In this document: piece by piece, positions 1 to 12,350 of the stretch
How the letters are laid out: the number at the start of each line of letters is the position of its first letter
How positions within the stretch are numbered: position 1 is the stretch's first letter
Notes under the pieces: generated by a model
Database searches by the model: none
Told to the model about the DNA's origin: nothing
Seen by the model: only the letters and a program-made list of their open reading frames with translations
Made by a program: the position numbers and the translations under genes
Origin: Leptasterias polaris
Lineage: Eukaryota > Echinodermata > Asteroidea > Forcipulatida > Asteriidae
Length of the DNA: 64,000 nucleotides
NCBI GenBank assembly: GCA_037783415.1
Contig: JAZGTN010000211.1
Coordinates: forward strand, 620,001-684,000
Direction: 5' to 3'

Positions 1-1860
1 AGAGGTCACAGGTTCAACTCCCACTCTTAAGTTAATTTTATTTGTTCAACCTCAAAGTTACTTTCCCTTGTGGTTTATTACTTCTTTATATTAATACAGT
101 TATATTATAACTTATTTATTTTAAATACTTATTTATACTTATTTATGTTTAATCAATGTGTAATTACTAGCCCTGAGATGGAATTGGAATATTGAGATGA
201 AATAAGATTGATGGAGGTAAAATCAGTAAGCGATGCTATTAAATTATTTATGTGCGTTTGGCATTTCTAATCTGTTGTCACTGCATTTTGTTCTTGTTTT
301 TGGGTTGTCTGTCGGTATTGGTCTTGGTGGATTGACGCTAGGGTCCACTCTGTTACACTGGTGTAATAGATAATTCATCAGTTAAGGTGTAATTTATGCT
401 CTAAATTTTTGCAGTAAACTTTACAAATGCCTTTTTATTAATTTGTTTTTATAATAATATTAATAAATCAAAAGAATATGTAGTGATATAAAATGGCATT
501 GGTAATGACACTTGCCTCGTTTTAAAGCTTAAATTCAAACTTGAAAATGAGTTCCCAAAAACCTTGAAAATCATAAAGAGGCCCAGCACTTTTATCAAAT
601 TAGGGTCAATTATAATTGTGCAAAAAACCCAACCCCCGAGTATGTTTTTCAGCATCATTTAGCTGTAATTAAATTGGGAGGATATTTAAATTTGGGAATA
701 TGACACTTATTTTGCTGGAAAATCTATAACAATTTAGTGTTTCTACCTTTGGTAACTTTAAGGTTTTAATATTTTTATTGCAAGGTGAAAATGCAAGTGG
801 TCTAGCCGTTCAAAATGGCATCAAAGAGGATAGCACTTCGAAGCAGAAAACCCCAGAAAATGAAAGGGGGGGGGGGCAAGTTTTTTTGTATTAATTTTTT
901 TCACATTTTGGACAATATTGTTCAGGTGTGATTTTATTCACTAAAATGAAGCAGTAAATTATACTGATGCCATTTTATTTAATTTGACCAAGAATACCTA
1001 GTATTTTTTCACAAATGAAATATATAAAACGGCATCGTTTAGACAAAATTAATAATACAAAATCGAAATTGAAAAACAGGCAACAAAATAAAACATCATA
1101 CGGGTATAGGTCGGCCACTTTTGTCAAAATTGGTTCAACTCAATCATCAAGGTCACATTTTATTCTCTAAAAAAAATGTAGTAGACACAAGACACTGAAT
1201 GCTTTTCTTTTTATTTTGGGAAATGTTTATACTTTTTGGAAAAATATTAAATTAATTTGCTGACAAATCCTTAATATCAAAAACAAATGCCAGATGCAAT
1301 AAGTCTGGTCATGGGAATAGGCTTGGGGTGGCTTGGTTCATTTTTCAAGTAAAAGATCAAACTTGAAAATTATGCCAAATATTGGGGGAAAGATCACAAG
1401 GGATAATTCCAGCACTTTTGTCAAATTTTAGTAAATTTTTAACGTAAATTTTATGCTCTAAAATGATGCAGTAGACACGACTGATGCTTAACGGAAACAA
1501 AATTAAATATAGATTTGACATTTGCTATATTATGGTGTGGAATTTTTGATATTTGGGGGAAATATAACACTGCTTTTGAGCCCCTAGAGCGATAGGTAAA
1601 GAAACAAATAAAATCTAAAACATTCTTTTAATTACTATTTTGTTCCTCCGAAATGTCATTTAGTTCCCTTGAAATAATATTTCAATCCCTAATAATATTT
1701 ATTTCCTTCAAAATCATATCGTTCCCTAAAAATATGGTAGTATTTTTGTGGAGCAAATGAAATTATGTTATTATTATTCTTGTTGTGTGAGAACGAAATA
1801 TAATCCCCTCCATGTTAATTAATCTCCCGGCATTAAAATTGAATAAAAAACAGATTACGG
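1..1860. other. AT-rich sequence without recognisable gene
   Basis: Only short chance reading frames are present, none with recognisable protein motifs. A run of G lies near 866-877. I see no RNA gene or complete mobile element here. Confidence 0.6.
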
Positions 1861-1939
1861 CTGCCCCAAATTCTTACTACAGAGGGCGCTCTAGCCACCG
1901 AATCCATTTTCCCACGTGCCTGGATTGCCATTCCACGCA

Positions 1940-2139
1940 TGCTGTCGTCTAGTCTTGGCCCAAGACGTCAATGATCGATAGTGGATAGTGTAATGCGCTC
2001 GGTTACAACTCGTTACAGCGCGCCCTCTTGTGGCTTGAATTACCCAACTGAGTGAGAGCTACAAGAGGGCGCGCTGTAACGAGTTGTAACCGAGCGCATT
2101 ACACTCACTGACGTCTTTGGCCAAGACTAGCTGTCGTCG
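1940..2139. repeat. Long inverted repeat (44-bp perfect arms, 29-bp spacer)
   Basis: Bases 1988-2031 are the exact reverse complement of 2061-2104. The similarity continues outward in imperfect form (about 1940-1987 against 2105-2139), including CTAGTCTTGG and GACGTC on both sides. The arms can form a long stem with a 29-nt loop. CRE-like TGACGTC cores occur in the outer arms. It lies about 0.8 kb upstream of a possible first coding exon (2900-3038), so it could be promoter DNA or a foldback element. No target-site duplication was identified. Confidence 0.85.
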
Positions 2140-2899
2140 TGTGTGTGTGTGCTTGCTGTTGTTAGTTTGTTACAGTGTTTATTATTGCTGCGCGTCTGGA
2201 CTCTGATGATGATGGTGACGTGTGAATCTGAACAAGAAGCAACAAAAACAACGTTTGTAGACATTATTTTAATTTATTATATAACGAAAAGAAGCCAACA
2301 GTTTATCCACTTGGTTGGATTAGACAAATTCTCTGGCAACTGCTGGATCTGGACTGAATGAGAAAGGGTTGAGTAGATGCATGCTCGGACCGGATTTTTC
2401 CCCACTGAACGTACTCTAATGATGTGTGAATGTGCGAATGTGCGAGACTGTGACGACGCTCTGTATGGAGAGTGCTCACAAAGTTTTTTTTACAGTGCAC
2501 ATTGGACTTGCAATGACAACCACACTCCTAATAAACCACCATAGAGAAAGGACCAATCGACCTGTCAGGGAGTTCGTAGGTGGTTTCGAGCGGCCGCCAT
2601 GACGGATTTTGTATGGCCTTTTAGTTTACTCACGATCACACACAGCCCATTGTATTGTTGTATGCAACACACACATTTTATTATACCCCTAAAAAGACTA
2701 CAGTTTGTCGCTGTTCAGACAGTGTGAGTGTCACAGGAGGTGACAATAGGTAAACTGGACTTGTACTCAATGTAGCTGCTAGTGCTAGAACTTAAGTAGA
2801 AATGAATGAAAGCGACGGCCTTCAGAAGCCACACTTGAGTTGACCGAGTTGACACACGCGGGTTTGAGTGTGGCTTGCTTTCCAAGGAATCCAAGTTCC

Positions 2900-3038
2900 A
2901 TGTCTTCAAGAAGAAGTCACCGACGGCGCAACAGCAGTGAACGCGGGGACCTTACACTTTACAGTCCGGCGAATCATCTTGAATTTCAAGTTAAGAGGAG
3001 CTATTCGAATTCGAAGGTGAAGTTTTACAACAGCGGTG
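2900..3038 (+). CDS. Candidate first coding exon, unknown protein
   Basis: An ATG at 2900 opens a frame of 46 codons rich in Arg and Ser (it begins MSSRRSHRRRNSSERG) and ends at a good 5' splice site, GCGGTG|GTAAGC, with the intron starting at 3039. The exon would end in phase 1. Base composition here is less AT-rich than the surroundings, and the upstream 1 kb contains CpGs and the inverted repeat. I do not recognise the protein and could not find the next exon; the following sequence runs into retroelement debris. It could equally be a chance open frame beside a chance donor. Confidence 0.35.
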
Positions 3039-3222
3039 GTAAGCAAACTTAAGTACATTTTGTACATTTATTCTTTAAAAAATTGAAAGTTTATAAATTT
3101 TAAAAACAAATTATTTCTAAATATTGTAGTATTTAATGGAATACAATAAACTGTTGCGTGAGCAGGTTTGCTGAGATTTGCATCGCTCGAAAGGGTTTGC
3201 AAGCATTGGTCGCTAGCGGCTG

Positions 3223-3616
3223 CTACAGCTTCTCATGGCGGCGCCCCTCCTCGAGCAACGTTTCAATTTTATAACCACGGGGTTGTTGTAGCAAACTGTG
3301 TCTAAATGATTCTAGTGGGGTTGAGGCAATCACTAGTTCTACATCAAGTTCGGAGGGTTCAAAATCGCATTGTCCAGCCTTTTTCCTGCATCTATTTGCA
3401 AATTCATCAAGTGATTCGTTTGGTTTTTGACGAAATCGCATCAGCTCAAGTCTATGGATGCGAAAGTTCACGCTTATGCGCAACTAGTCTTCAAAAACAG
3501 ACCATAGTTTATCAGGGATATCTTGTTCGGCCTGAGACAAGCTGGATGCATTAATAAGGCGTTTTAAACCCTCAGTACCGACTGCAATTTTAATCTTGAT
3601 CGCCTGTCTGTCAGGT
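3223..3616 (-). pseudogene. Ty3/gypsy-like retrotransposon Gag fragment
   Basis: The minus-strand frame reads FRIHRLELMRFRQKPNESLD and continues EFANRCRKKAGQCDF, a pattern typical of the capsid region of Ty3/gypsy-type Gag (RQKP.ESLDEF...C.F). The same frame extends upstream through ..TEGLKRLINASSLSQ.. to about 3616 but is interrupted by an in-frame TAG at 3484-3486, just before the LRISVNFR segment. No protease, RT or integrase is attached and no LTRs were seen, so this is an old fragment. The family call rests on motif memory, not a search. Confidence 0.55.
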
Positions 3617-4070
3617 TGGGAAATGTCTGTCAGGTTGGGAAATGTCATTGTCTTTCACCGCACATATTAGCCTCTGTAATTCAGATCATTTTTTAAGTCC
3701 TTAAGACTAAGAGAAATTCACTTCAAGGTTGTGCTCTAGCATTTTGATTGACCGTTTTATATTTATTCTTCAGAGAAAAGCTGAAATCCTAGTCCTACAT
3801 TTTGTAAACATTTTGTACTTGACTATTCTGGTACAATTTCAAGATTTTGTTCTTGGTAGTCCTTAATTAGTTGGTAACTAAATGTATACACAGCCTCATC
3901 ATTTTCATATGCAATATTGAACCACTCAGGGAAACCTGGGACTTGACTGATTACTATACCATAATAATCTTTAATTTCTTGATCATTCTCATTGTTTTAA
4001 AGAAAGTAATGAATTACACTCTTTCCAACAAGCAAGGGTATAGCAACAGATGGTTCATTTGGAACTGTTC

Positions 4071-4700
4071 TTAAAACTGACTGTCCTTCAGAACAGAGTG
4101 CAGCATCAATAAAATTGTAAAAATGATTGCATAAATACTCAGTCCAAGGTTTGTCTTTACCACCTTTTGAGAGAATCCTTTATCTGATGGCATGTATTGA
4201 TGTAGCAATTTTCTCCTGAATTGGATTTGATTTTTAAGAGCATTTAACCACTCCTTGTCAGACTCACAATCATGCATTTTTGAATCTACAGCCTGCCTGG
4301 ACTGCCACAGTCCAGCATCACTTACAGTGTATGATGGAAATAAGTTTTTCTCTGGCTTTAAACTTGTTAAAGTTCGGCTTGTTCAAGCTTTTTCCGTTTG
4401 TCAATTTGTTTTTCTAAGAGTGCTTTGTCCCTTTCTTCGTCCCGTTTCTTAATCACTTCTTGCAAGTCTTTTTGCCATCACTTCCTGTATTTCTCTGTGC
4501 AGCTGTTCGGGTGTTTGTTCGCCATTAGCCAGCGATGCGTCCAGGCGTCTTTTGGCTGCCCTATTTTATTTTTGGACGCCCTTGAAGACGCCTTGTTTTT
4601 TGTACATATAAAAACAAATTCCATCTGAATACCTGAAATTGTAAGCAAAACGAACGCAAAACTGTTACTATCTGCTGCTACATGTAGCTGCAGTGAAGGT
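4071..4700 (-). pseudogene. Decayed coding remnant, helical/charged protein
   Basis: Minus-strand frames contain coding-like stretches broken by frameshifts. Near 4550-4470 there is a run RRLDASLANGEQTPEQLHRE; a shift of frame then gives a Lys/Glu-rich helix (VIKKRDEERDKALLEKQID). Downstream, KEWLNALKNQIQFRRKLLHQ (about 4258-4199) is followed in another frame by KDKPWTEYLCNHFYNF. I do not recognise the family with confidence; it looks like an accessory region of an invertebrate mobile-element protein and shares orientation with the Gag relic at 3223-3616. At least two frame breaks make it non-functional as read. Confidence 0.35.
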
Positions 4701-4750
4701 AACTTTATGCAAGATACAAGCCAATTTATCTTAACTGATCGCCCATTCAT

Positions 4751-6970
4751 TGTTTACCGACAAAGGGATCAAATTTAACATCAGACAGTGCACCCGAGTG
4801 GGAAGGCTTGAACCGCAAAGGCTTTAGAAACTAGCGGTGAAACGCCACACAGTAGAAAAGTTTACAAAATACATTGTAAAAAGCGTTGTGTATTATGTAC
4901 ATGTCGTGTACCTACCAGGGTTGTGTGATAGATCGGCAGCGCTCGAGACACACGTGTTGTTCCACGAGTTCTGCAGTTGCTATGATGGGCGGTGCTCAAC
5001 CCTTTAGCACTCACACAATATTAAACATTGCGCCATTCACTTCTCACTACAGATAACTTCTGTACCTCAAACCCTTTGAAAAAATCCTATCAAATCACGG
5101 TATTCCGTGTGTAAAAACATCAATAAGTTTATCGCGAAAGAAGCGGAAGTTCGCCATTGCGCATGTGATACGTGGTATGCATGATCATGGAGGTAGTTAT
5201 ACCTCCATGTTATGACACGGTCTGCACCCACACAGAGAAAAAACAGCTATACTTGTTGCGACTTAACTTACGTGCACACAATGGCGATAGGACTTCCAAC
5301 CTTTGAACCTTTGGAGGTGGACATCGTGATTTTTTCTTATGGGCACTGTGTGTTATTTTTAGACTATTGTCTGTGTTGTGAGATATAGCGCTCTATCTAT
5401 GACCGGTTGCAGCGTTTTAACCAGGTGGTATGCGTGGATCGGTCAATGTTGTACTTACATGTACAGCTGATGTTGTATAAACTTGGCAAACTTATCAAAA
5501 CTTGTTTATAATTAAAAGCATTAACTGTCAAGGTTCAAAGTAAAAACAGTTGATAACAATGTGTTGGCTCCATTCATTAATTCCATCAGGCAATAAACTG
5601 CGCACAATTAATTCCCGCTCTTTTCTGGCCGCCGCAACCTTTCAGTGCATATTAATGTATGCAGAACATCGCACATGCGCAGTATGAGTCAAAACGTGCG
5701 TGTCTGCTTGAATATGTGAACCTCCCACCATGAGTATGGGTAATGCAAGTTTAATAAAGAATGCTCACTGCACATCGTACCATTAACCCTAACCCTCCCA
5801 TACCCTACAAATTCAAACAGGGCAAAGTGTTTAATTTTGTTAGGTTAATTACAGTGAAGTTAGGATTGGGTGTTTGATTCTGTGGGATTGTGTATCCTTG
5901 CTGACAAGTAATGGTGTTGGAATTTGATTGAGTGGGTATGGTGGATGTGTGAAATGTACATGTCTGGCATTGCTCTTTCCTCCATGGTCTAATGAGATAG
6001 TTGTTGGATTATGTTATGTTGGGTACTGTGTGATTTCACTGATCAAATTTTTGCACATGCCAAGTGTACACACTCCAACAAAATCAAACAAAAAAAGCCT
6101 GTTGGAGTTTGTTAGGTTGTGTATCGTCCACCTAAGATTGGGCACAGTTCCCATCTCATGGTAGTATAAGCTGTTGGAATGTGTTGGGTTAGGGGTGGAT
6201 TCTAGTAAAAACGCTTTGGGAGTTAGGGTTAAAGTATGTACTTCTATCCCTCGTAGTACACTGTACATGTACATTATATTTACATTGAAATGTTCCGTTC
6301 GTATATATTTTGCGGACTATGTATACAACTAGAATACCGTAACTTTAGTAAGGGGGAAATCAATACGAAAAAGTTGTGACCCCGCCCAAACTTTAATAAT
6401 AATAATAACATATAATGAAATCGCGCTAAATACTACGATTCTTAGGGCTGTATGGTGCTGATTTCATTTTTTTAACCCTTAAGCTGGCCCAGACCCTAAA
6501 CATACCTTGAGTACACAGTAAATACTAATAGTTCTGTGTGATGGTACATGCTTGCTGAAAATTTACCCCCAAAATTTGGACACCCTGTTTTTCAATCCAG
6601 TCAAATTTGGACACCCTATTTTCAAATCCTGGCTAAAAGCTTGGTCCATATAGTTTGCAGTTTTGTTAAAACGTAAACATCACCTGGACCTGGTTTGTGA
6701 TGGATTTAATATTTGGTCATTTTTTTGGCAAAAAGTCTAAATAACCAAATACCCTCTCAGGGAGTTTATTGTGCTTGGGAATAGACAATGTCTGTTGCAG
6801 AAACTCTTTATTCACTTTTATATCATTATACTGACCACAGGCAAAATACTTACTTTGCAAAATATAATTGGCCGTAATTCCTTTTTGGAATGTCTGATTT
6901 GAAAAGTTTAAAGACATTTCTTCTAATGAATGAACACCCTTTCATATCACATCAATGATTTCATGTCTGG
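4751..6970. other. Intergenic, no supported gene
   Basis: No reading frame with recognisable motifs. Short CCCTAACCCT-like tracts near 5785 are too short to be telomeric. Repeated Thr/Val-like short frames around 5900-6270 look like chance. Confidence 0.5.
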
Positions 6971-6974
6971 AGTC

Positions 6975-7290
6975 TTAAAGGGACACGTTGCCTTGGATTG
7001 GACGAGTTGGTCTCATAAAAAGCGTTTGTAACCATTTGTTATAAAATGCATATGTTTAGGAAAGATGTTTTAAAAGTAGAATAAAATGATCCACACAAAT
7101 ACATGTATGCCTCGAAATTGCGTGGTTTTCCTTTTACTTTGTGAACTAACACGGTCGGCCATTTATGGGAGTCCAAAATTTGCATACATTGCCTTTAAAC
7201 ACATGTTTTTAGTTAACATTTTTTGCTACCCCTCTATGCATCCGTTTCTGAGCTGCTCTTGTATCCTTGCACTTCTGTGCCATCTTTGAG
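6975..7290. repeat. Dispersed repeat, copy 1 (AAAGGGACACGTTGCCTTGG type)
   Basis: The segment starting AAAGGGACACGTTGCC at about 6977 and continuing through GCGTTTGTAACC..TTTGTTATAAAATGCAT is repeated at 24713-24795 with only a few differences. In this copy it continues through a 'CTCGAAATTGCGTGG' and 'CACGGTCGGCCATTTATGGG' region, which I know as part of a very abundant repeat in echinoderm genomes (recollection, not a search). It is probably one arm of a non-autonomous inverted-repeat element. Confidence 0.65.
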
Positions 7291-7299
7291 CGAATTTCT

Positions 7300-9035
7300 A
7301 ACCCAGAAACTCCTCAGAAGTGGTCCATCACACAGGCTGAAAGATAAATAAAAACATACAAGAAATGTGTTATTCCTTGATTAAACTAGTACAACGTTGC
7401 CTTTGCAGAGCATAAAAACACACACTCTTGGTGATGGTAACATCGAGAAACACAAATTTAAACGGTGTAATGTTGATAGTGGTACTGATAGTAAACATCC
7501 CATACAATGTTTCTGCCTCATGTTCTTTAGTTTTCGATAAATGAGTGAATCAAATAAAAAAATGAATTTTAGTCACGCAGGTTGGGGGTAGAAATAGGTT
7601 TAAAATACGATTATACTCTGATTTCTTTGCTCAAAAATGAAAATCATATTTAAATGCATATAAAACCGATGATAGCATTGACCTTTCCTTGGTCCAGTAC
7701 TTGTCGTTCACGATCTTCTGGCTTTGATCTTCTGGCTTTAAACGCTTGCCTGTCACAAGAGACACAGCCATCTCCTTTGTGTCAAATAAGCAAGTCATGA
7801 GCTAGCAAGTTAACTTTCCGTAGTCTTTTGCCCTCATGACTTGTGTAATAATTCTGGGTGATAAGTCCTTCCTGTCAATTAATGATATGTGATATATTAC
7901 TGTTAGCCAGTGCAGTGTCCAATTCATCAGTGTTAAGTCACAGCCTGTAGTCACTTAGTTTAAGTCCAAGCATGATAAATGAGTTATAACAAACTATTTT
8001 GACCTCATGACTTTTGTTATTATGCTGGGTGAGATGTACCTTAATCTGAGTCCTTCCTGTCAATCAATGATATATTAATTATATTAAAAAAATGATATTA
8101 TAAAAAATACAAAATACCAAATGTATGATATTTAGCTACATACATGTAGAGACCATTCAGATTTTATATTATTGAAATTTTGATATGTAATGATCTCATG
8201 TTTTATTCATATTGAAGACGGTAATGCCCTCCCCTTATTGGCTGGAGGTTCGACTTCCCTTTTTTACGTAATTACAGTAAATGGGCAGGAGAATTTACCG
8301 TTCTTACATATGAGGCGCCAAGTGTAAACTTATTATTTAACGCAATTATTTACAAATAATATATAATTCATTATTTAACTATTATTTAATCTTTATTTAC
8401 AAGCAATCAGTTTTGCACCACACAATTGTCCAGAATTGGTTGTCGAAATGAAAATCTAATTGAATCAAATAACATTTCACAATAAATGTTTTCATCTAAA
8501 ACCCATTTCTTCTGTTAAATTGGTGTCACTGCTAAAACAAAGTCATAAAAACATGTAACATCATAATACTGTTAGTTTAAAGAGCACCAAATGAATATAA
8601 AAGGTTTACTGTTTAGTGACACATGTGTAAACCGTGTCTGAATGAAAGCAATTCAATGATTTTCACTCATTTAAAATTGACTAAGTGTTAAAGTCGGCCA
8701 TTTTAAAAGACTGTTTAATAAACTACCCTATAGATCTTGTGGCAGGGGCCTATTCATTTAGTTCTTCGGAAAATATTCTTTTATCTTTTGGGTGTTGTGA
8801 GCCCTTAGCAAAGATGGTTCATGTTGTCAGTAATCTGAATCATAACCATATTGGTTTACGCAATGAGTGCATATCTCTCCATATCACCTTGCCAACGAGT
8901 GCAGGTATCATGGAACCATCTCTTACATGACCTGCCTCTTCTTCCTCAAAGTATGGCATGTTGCATTTGGTGCAAAATGTATCTTGATCTCCAGTGTCTG
9001 AACGCTATCTAGAGAATCTAGTGTTTGGGTAGGCT
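7300..9035. other. AT-rich intergenic sequence
   Basis: Nothing recognisable. Two similar stretches (around 7785-7880 and 7950-8070, both with TCATGACTT and CCTTCCTGTCAAT) suggest an old local duplication. Confidence 0.45.
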
Positions 9036-9039
9036 CATT

Positions 9040-9345
9040 AGGCCAAACAAAATAATATGTGTAATAATATGTTTCATATTTTTCAAAAGGTTTTTTATAA
9101 GTTGACAAGTCTGGATATTTTCTAGATTTAATGTGGCCGCGATCGCAATTCCGAATCGCGATCGTTCATTTCAGTTTGCAAAAGTCAAAACATGAACCAC
9201 ATACACGACGTTCGGTCACCCACTCACAGGAGGTAGTCCATACACACAGCACATGGCTGTTGTAATGATGTGAACAGCAGCGGTCCAAAGTCCACGATAA
9301 CCAACATTCCGCACGCTGTGTGATTGGCCGAGTTATGGTTAAAAG
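9040..9345 (-). repeat. Dispersed repeat related to 47220-47510 and 48768-48995 (inverted)
   Basis: The stretch ATTTAATGTGGCCGCGATCG near 9127 and the following ~200 bases match the reverse complement of 47220-47510, which lies inside the hAT-like element. The leading part (GGCCAAACAAAATAATATG at about 9041, and AAGTCTGGATATTT) also matches 48768-48995 in the same orientation. GCGATCGC/CGATCG palindromes are conserved in both copies. Confidence 0.6.
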
Positions 9346-10071
9346 AGATTTCCAAACGACCAACTACTAGGGAAGTTTTAACCATCAGGGTTGGGCTTAT
9401 TGCAGCCACCAAATATTGGGTTTATATTAACCAATAACAGGTGTTTTGAAATTGACCAACTCAACTCAAATAAGTTGGGTAAATATTTCCAACTTATACC
9501 AATAATTGGATCAACATCGACCAAACGTTGGTAAAAATGACTTTACCCAATAAGTTTTACCCAACGTTTTTAGAGTGTATGTGGACCAATTTCATGACAA
9601 GTGCTGCTTACTGCATAATTTTTGCCTACTTTTAGCGCTAAATTTCTGCACTGTGTAAGCTATGTCTGCAAATTCCTTGTTCACCCATTAAAATATCATA
9701 ACTTACACATGGAAAATTGCTGCTACCGCACCACTGATGAAATTGGTTCAGATGTTGAACTAAGCAGTGAAGTTATGAACACTTTATATATCTTTCACCC
9801 ATCAAAACTTTTGGGATACATTTTTACTTTCCTCTGGCAAACTAAATGAGTAGCATTAAGTTGACAATGTTTTCCAATACAACTTCCTAATGACAGTAAT
9901 GTTTACTTCATACATGTAGCCCCCGTACATACTTAAAACTGTTAGCATGCTTTCCACTTCAAACATCGAACATGATGCTTGTTAGGCAAGTAAATGCTCT
10001 AATCCAATAGCCATACCAACTGCACACATGAGAAACAACTTGTCTTTACAATGTCAACCTTCATACTCTTG

Positions 10072-10519
10072 TTATCACAGCTGTGATTGTTCAGTGTGTC
10101 ATGGTGGTGAGGTGGATGGGCTTAATGTTATCACAGCTGTGATTGTTCAGTGTGTCATCGTGGTGAGGTGGATGGGCTTAATGTTATCACAGCTGTGATT
10201 GTTCAGTGTGTCATGGTGGTGAGGTGGATGGGCTTAATGTTATCACAGCTGTGATTGTTCAGTGTGTCATCGTGGTGAGGTGGATGGGCTTAATGTTATC
10301 TCAGCTGTGATTGTTCAGTGTGTCATGGTGGTGAGGTGGATGGGCTTAATGTTATCACAGCTGTGATTGTTCAGTGTGTCATCGTGGTGAGGTGGATGGG
10401 CTTAATGTTATTGCAGCTGTGATTGTTCAGTGTGTCATGGTGGTGAGGTGGATGGGCTTAATGTTATCACAGCTGTGATTGTTCAGTGTGTCATGGTGGT
10501 GAAGTGGATGGGCTTAATG
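10072..10519. repeat. Tandem array, eight 56-bp units with a 14-bp palindrome each
   Basis: Eight head-to-tail units of 56 bp begin with TTATCACAGCTGTGATTG. Most contain the perfect palindrome ATCACAGCTGTGAT; units 5 and 7 have it altered (TTATCTCAGC and TTATTGCAGC). A diagnostic base alternates between units (TCATGG / TCATCG / TCATGG / TCATCG / TCATGG / TCATCG / TCATGG / TCATGG), implying that a 112-bp dimer was amplified. No spacers of unique sequence are present, so it is a minisatellite, not a CRISPR. Confidence 0.95.
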
Positions 10520-10984
10520 TTTTACTTTATTTCTAGGTGGTGAATATTAGGTCTTTTATCCAAAACATTGTTAGCATAGCCTAATATAACTTCTAAAGAT
10601 TATTAAACACATTTTGCAGGATCCTGAACAATTAAAACAAATCAACAAGTAACATGTGTATTTCTTCAAAAGTTAGTGTGTCATCATCAGGCAGTGTGCC
10701 ATCATTAGGCATGTGACAAGAGTTACTTTTAAGAATATTCCAAAAACAATTAAATTTAACAAAAGTTTGTAACTTGTTTAACATGTACTCAACAGCAATA
10801 TTAATGTACTCTCAGTGCAACACAAGCATAGTTCAAATTTGTTATTCCTGTTTTATCAAACCATTGTCATTTGTGTGCCAAACATGGCGACTGTTTTTTT
10901 GCAATATTGTAGACTTGGCAAAAGGAAATGTTTTTCATGAAGTACATTGTCGTTTAGCACCTACTTTGTTTACATATTCTTGTT

Positions 10985-11335
10985 TTAGGACTCATTTTCA
11001 AAAACATCGGCAAACTGAAAGTGTCCCTGAGACGCAACTGGGATTGGAGGATTTATTTTCTTAAGTACATTTTCTTGTTTATACCACAAACAGTCCACAG
11101 GGCTAGGCCATTTCCACTTGCATGGTCCACATTTGACCATAACTGATACTTTCAACTCGTCATTCACAATGTCTTCAATGATACCTGGATAGCAAACTGA
11201 TTCGTACTGCACAACACACCAGTCCCCGATTCCAAGGCTATAGCTAGACGTTATCCCTCTTTCAATAGGCATTTCATCTAATTTTTTAATTGCTTCAGTG
11301 ACACACCAATTTATAGCCACGATGAAAGAGCAGGT
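10985..11335 (-). CDS. Candidate 3'-terminal exon, C-terminal module of a transposon-derived protein
   Basis: An acceptor-like site (GAATGCTTTAG|ACC, exon from 11335) opens in phase 0 onto about 116 codons ending at a stop at 10985. The protein contains IGDWCVVQYESVCYPGIIED, then CKWKWPSPVDCLWY and ENVLKKINPP. This W-V-x-Y...PG...WKWP...D..WY...VLKKI.PP pattern is one I associate with the extreme C-terminus of a large family of uncharacterised invertebrate transposase-like proteins, the same broad group as the gene at 14053-17107. It may be that gene's last exon or a relic of another copy. No interrupting stop is seen. Confidence 0.5.
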   Translation of the reverse strand, partial: TCSFIVAINWCVTEAIKKLDEMPIERGITSSYSLGIGDWCVVQYESVCYPGIIEDIVNDELKVSVMVKCGPCKWKWPSPVDCLWYKQENVLKKINPPIPVASQGHFQFADVFENES

Positions 11336-12053
11336 CTAAAGCATTCCACCAATGTAAAAAAAAATTAAATCGGGCAAGCGGTTCTCAAAATACAGAAATT
11401 TTAATAATGCAAAAATGGGTTCAAATTGTCGCGAAAGGTCAAAGGTCACCTTTTGTTTTTCTTTATAAAGATAATGGCACCGTCAAGAATGTAAATATTA
11501 CAATATTATCTCTTATAACTCCAAAACGGTTTATTCAATGTTGTTCATATTTGGCACAATGATTACTTATATTGTTGCGCTCTAATTAAAAGCAAAATTA
11601 AGATATTAAAATAATGTTTAATTGCTCATTTGCATATTTAATTACCAAAATGTTGAACAAAATGATTTTTTGCCGCATTTTTAGGACTATTATTAATGTG
11701 AAGCACGTGTGAAGTAGGTCTTTCTAGCAGGGACAAATCACCGACAGATTAAAAGATTCTCTAAAAAGAATAAATTATCTAATTTGCTTAATTAATTAAT
11801 GATAAGTTTTGTTATAGTAACTTATTCCTTCTATTCACTGTCACATCTTCTGTTGAACTTGTTATAACAATAACCCTTGTCCTACTTCCTTCAAAGAGTA
11901 AGACTGATTACATGTACAATGGTATAAGTAATTGGCTTAATTGGATCGCATGATAATTACATGCGCATTAATTAATGACAGCTAATTGCCGCCATATAAT
12001 CAGGAGAAATTTTTTGCAATTCTGAGATTGAAACATTGATTACAAAAAGTCAT

Positions 12054-12290
12054 TCAAATTGTTAATCTGATTCCGTAGAATCGCCCAAATGTGTAAGTAA
12101 GGGTGTTCTTCAGTTCCGACACATTAGACTTTGTGTTTGCTAGCTTCCGTTTGACTCCCTTTGTAACAGCCTTTGCCGCAGCCAATTCTTCCCTTAGTTT
12201 CTTCTTCCTGGGTGTATCTGGTTCTTTCAGTCTTCTGGTCCGCACCAACTGAAACTCCTCTTCCATCAAATCATGAAGCTTTCCGATATA
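12054..12290 (-). CDS. Candidate exon, Lys/Glu-rich coiled coil
   Basis: An open frame of about 70 residues reads MEEEFQLVRTRRLKEPDT followed by RKKKLREELAAAKAVTKGVK, a basic and probably helical segment. I do not recognise it. It lies between the C-terminal module at 10985-11335 and the exon-like frame at 12351-12561, all on the minus strand. No convincing acceptor was found, so its boundaries are approximate. Confidence 0.25.
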   Translation of the reverse strand, partial: YIGKLHDLMEEEFQLVRTRRLKEPDTPRKKKLREELAAAKAVTKGVKRKLANTKSNVSELKNTLTYTFGRFYGIRLTI

Positions 12291-12350
12291 ATTATAAGTT
12301 TTCCCTTTACGTTTTTTTTTTTTTTTGTCAACTAGTCTAGTTACAAATAC

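Noticed and set aside
2143..2500. Short frames on both strands near 2.2-2.5 kb
   Set aside because: No motif and no splice sites; probably 5' flank of the candidate exon at 2900.
5780..5815. Telomere-like CCCTAACCCT
   Set aside because: Only about two degenerate units within ordinary sequence.
10072..10519. CRISPR-like regular repeats
   Set aside because: The units are contiguous 56-bp tandem repeats without unique spacers, in a eukaryotic genome with no cas genes.
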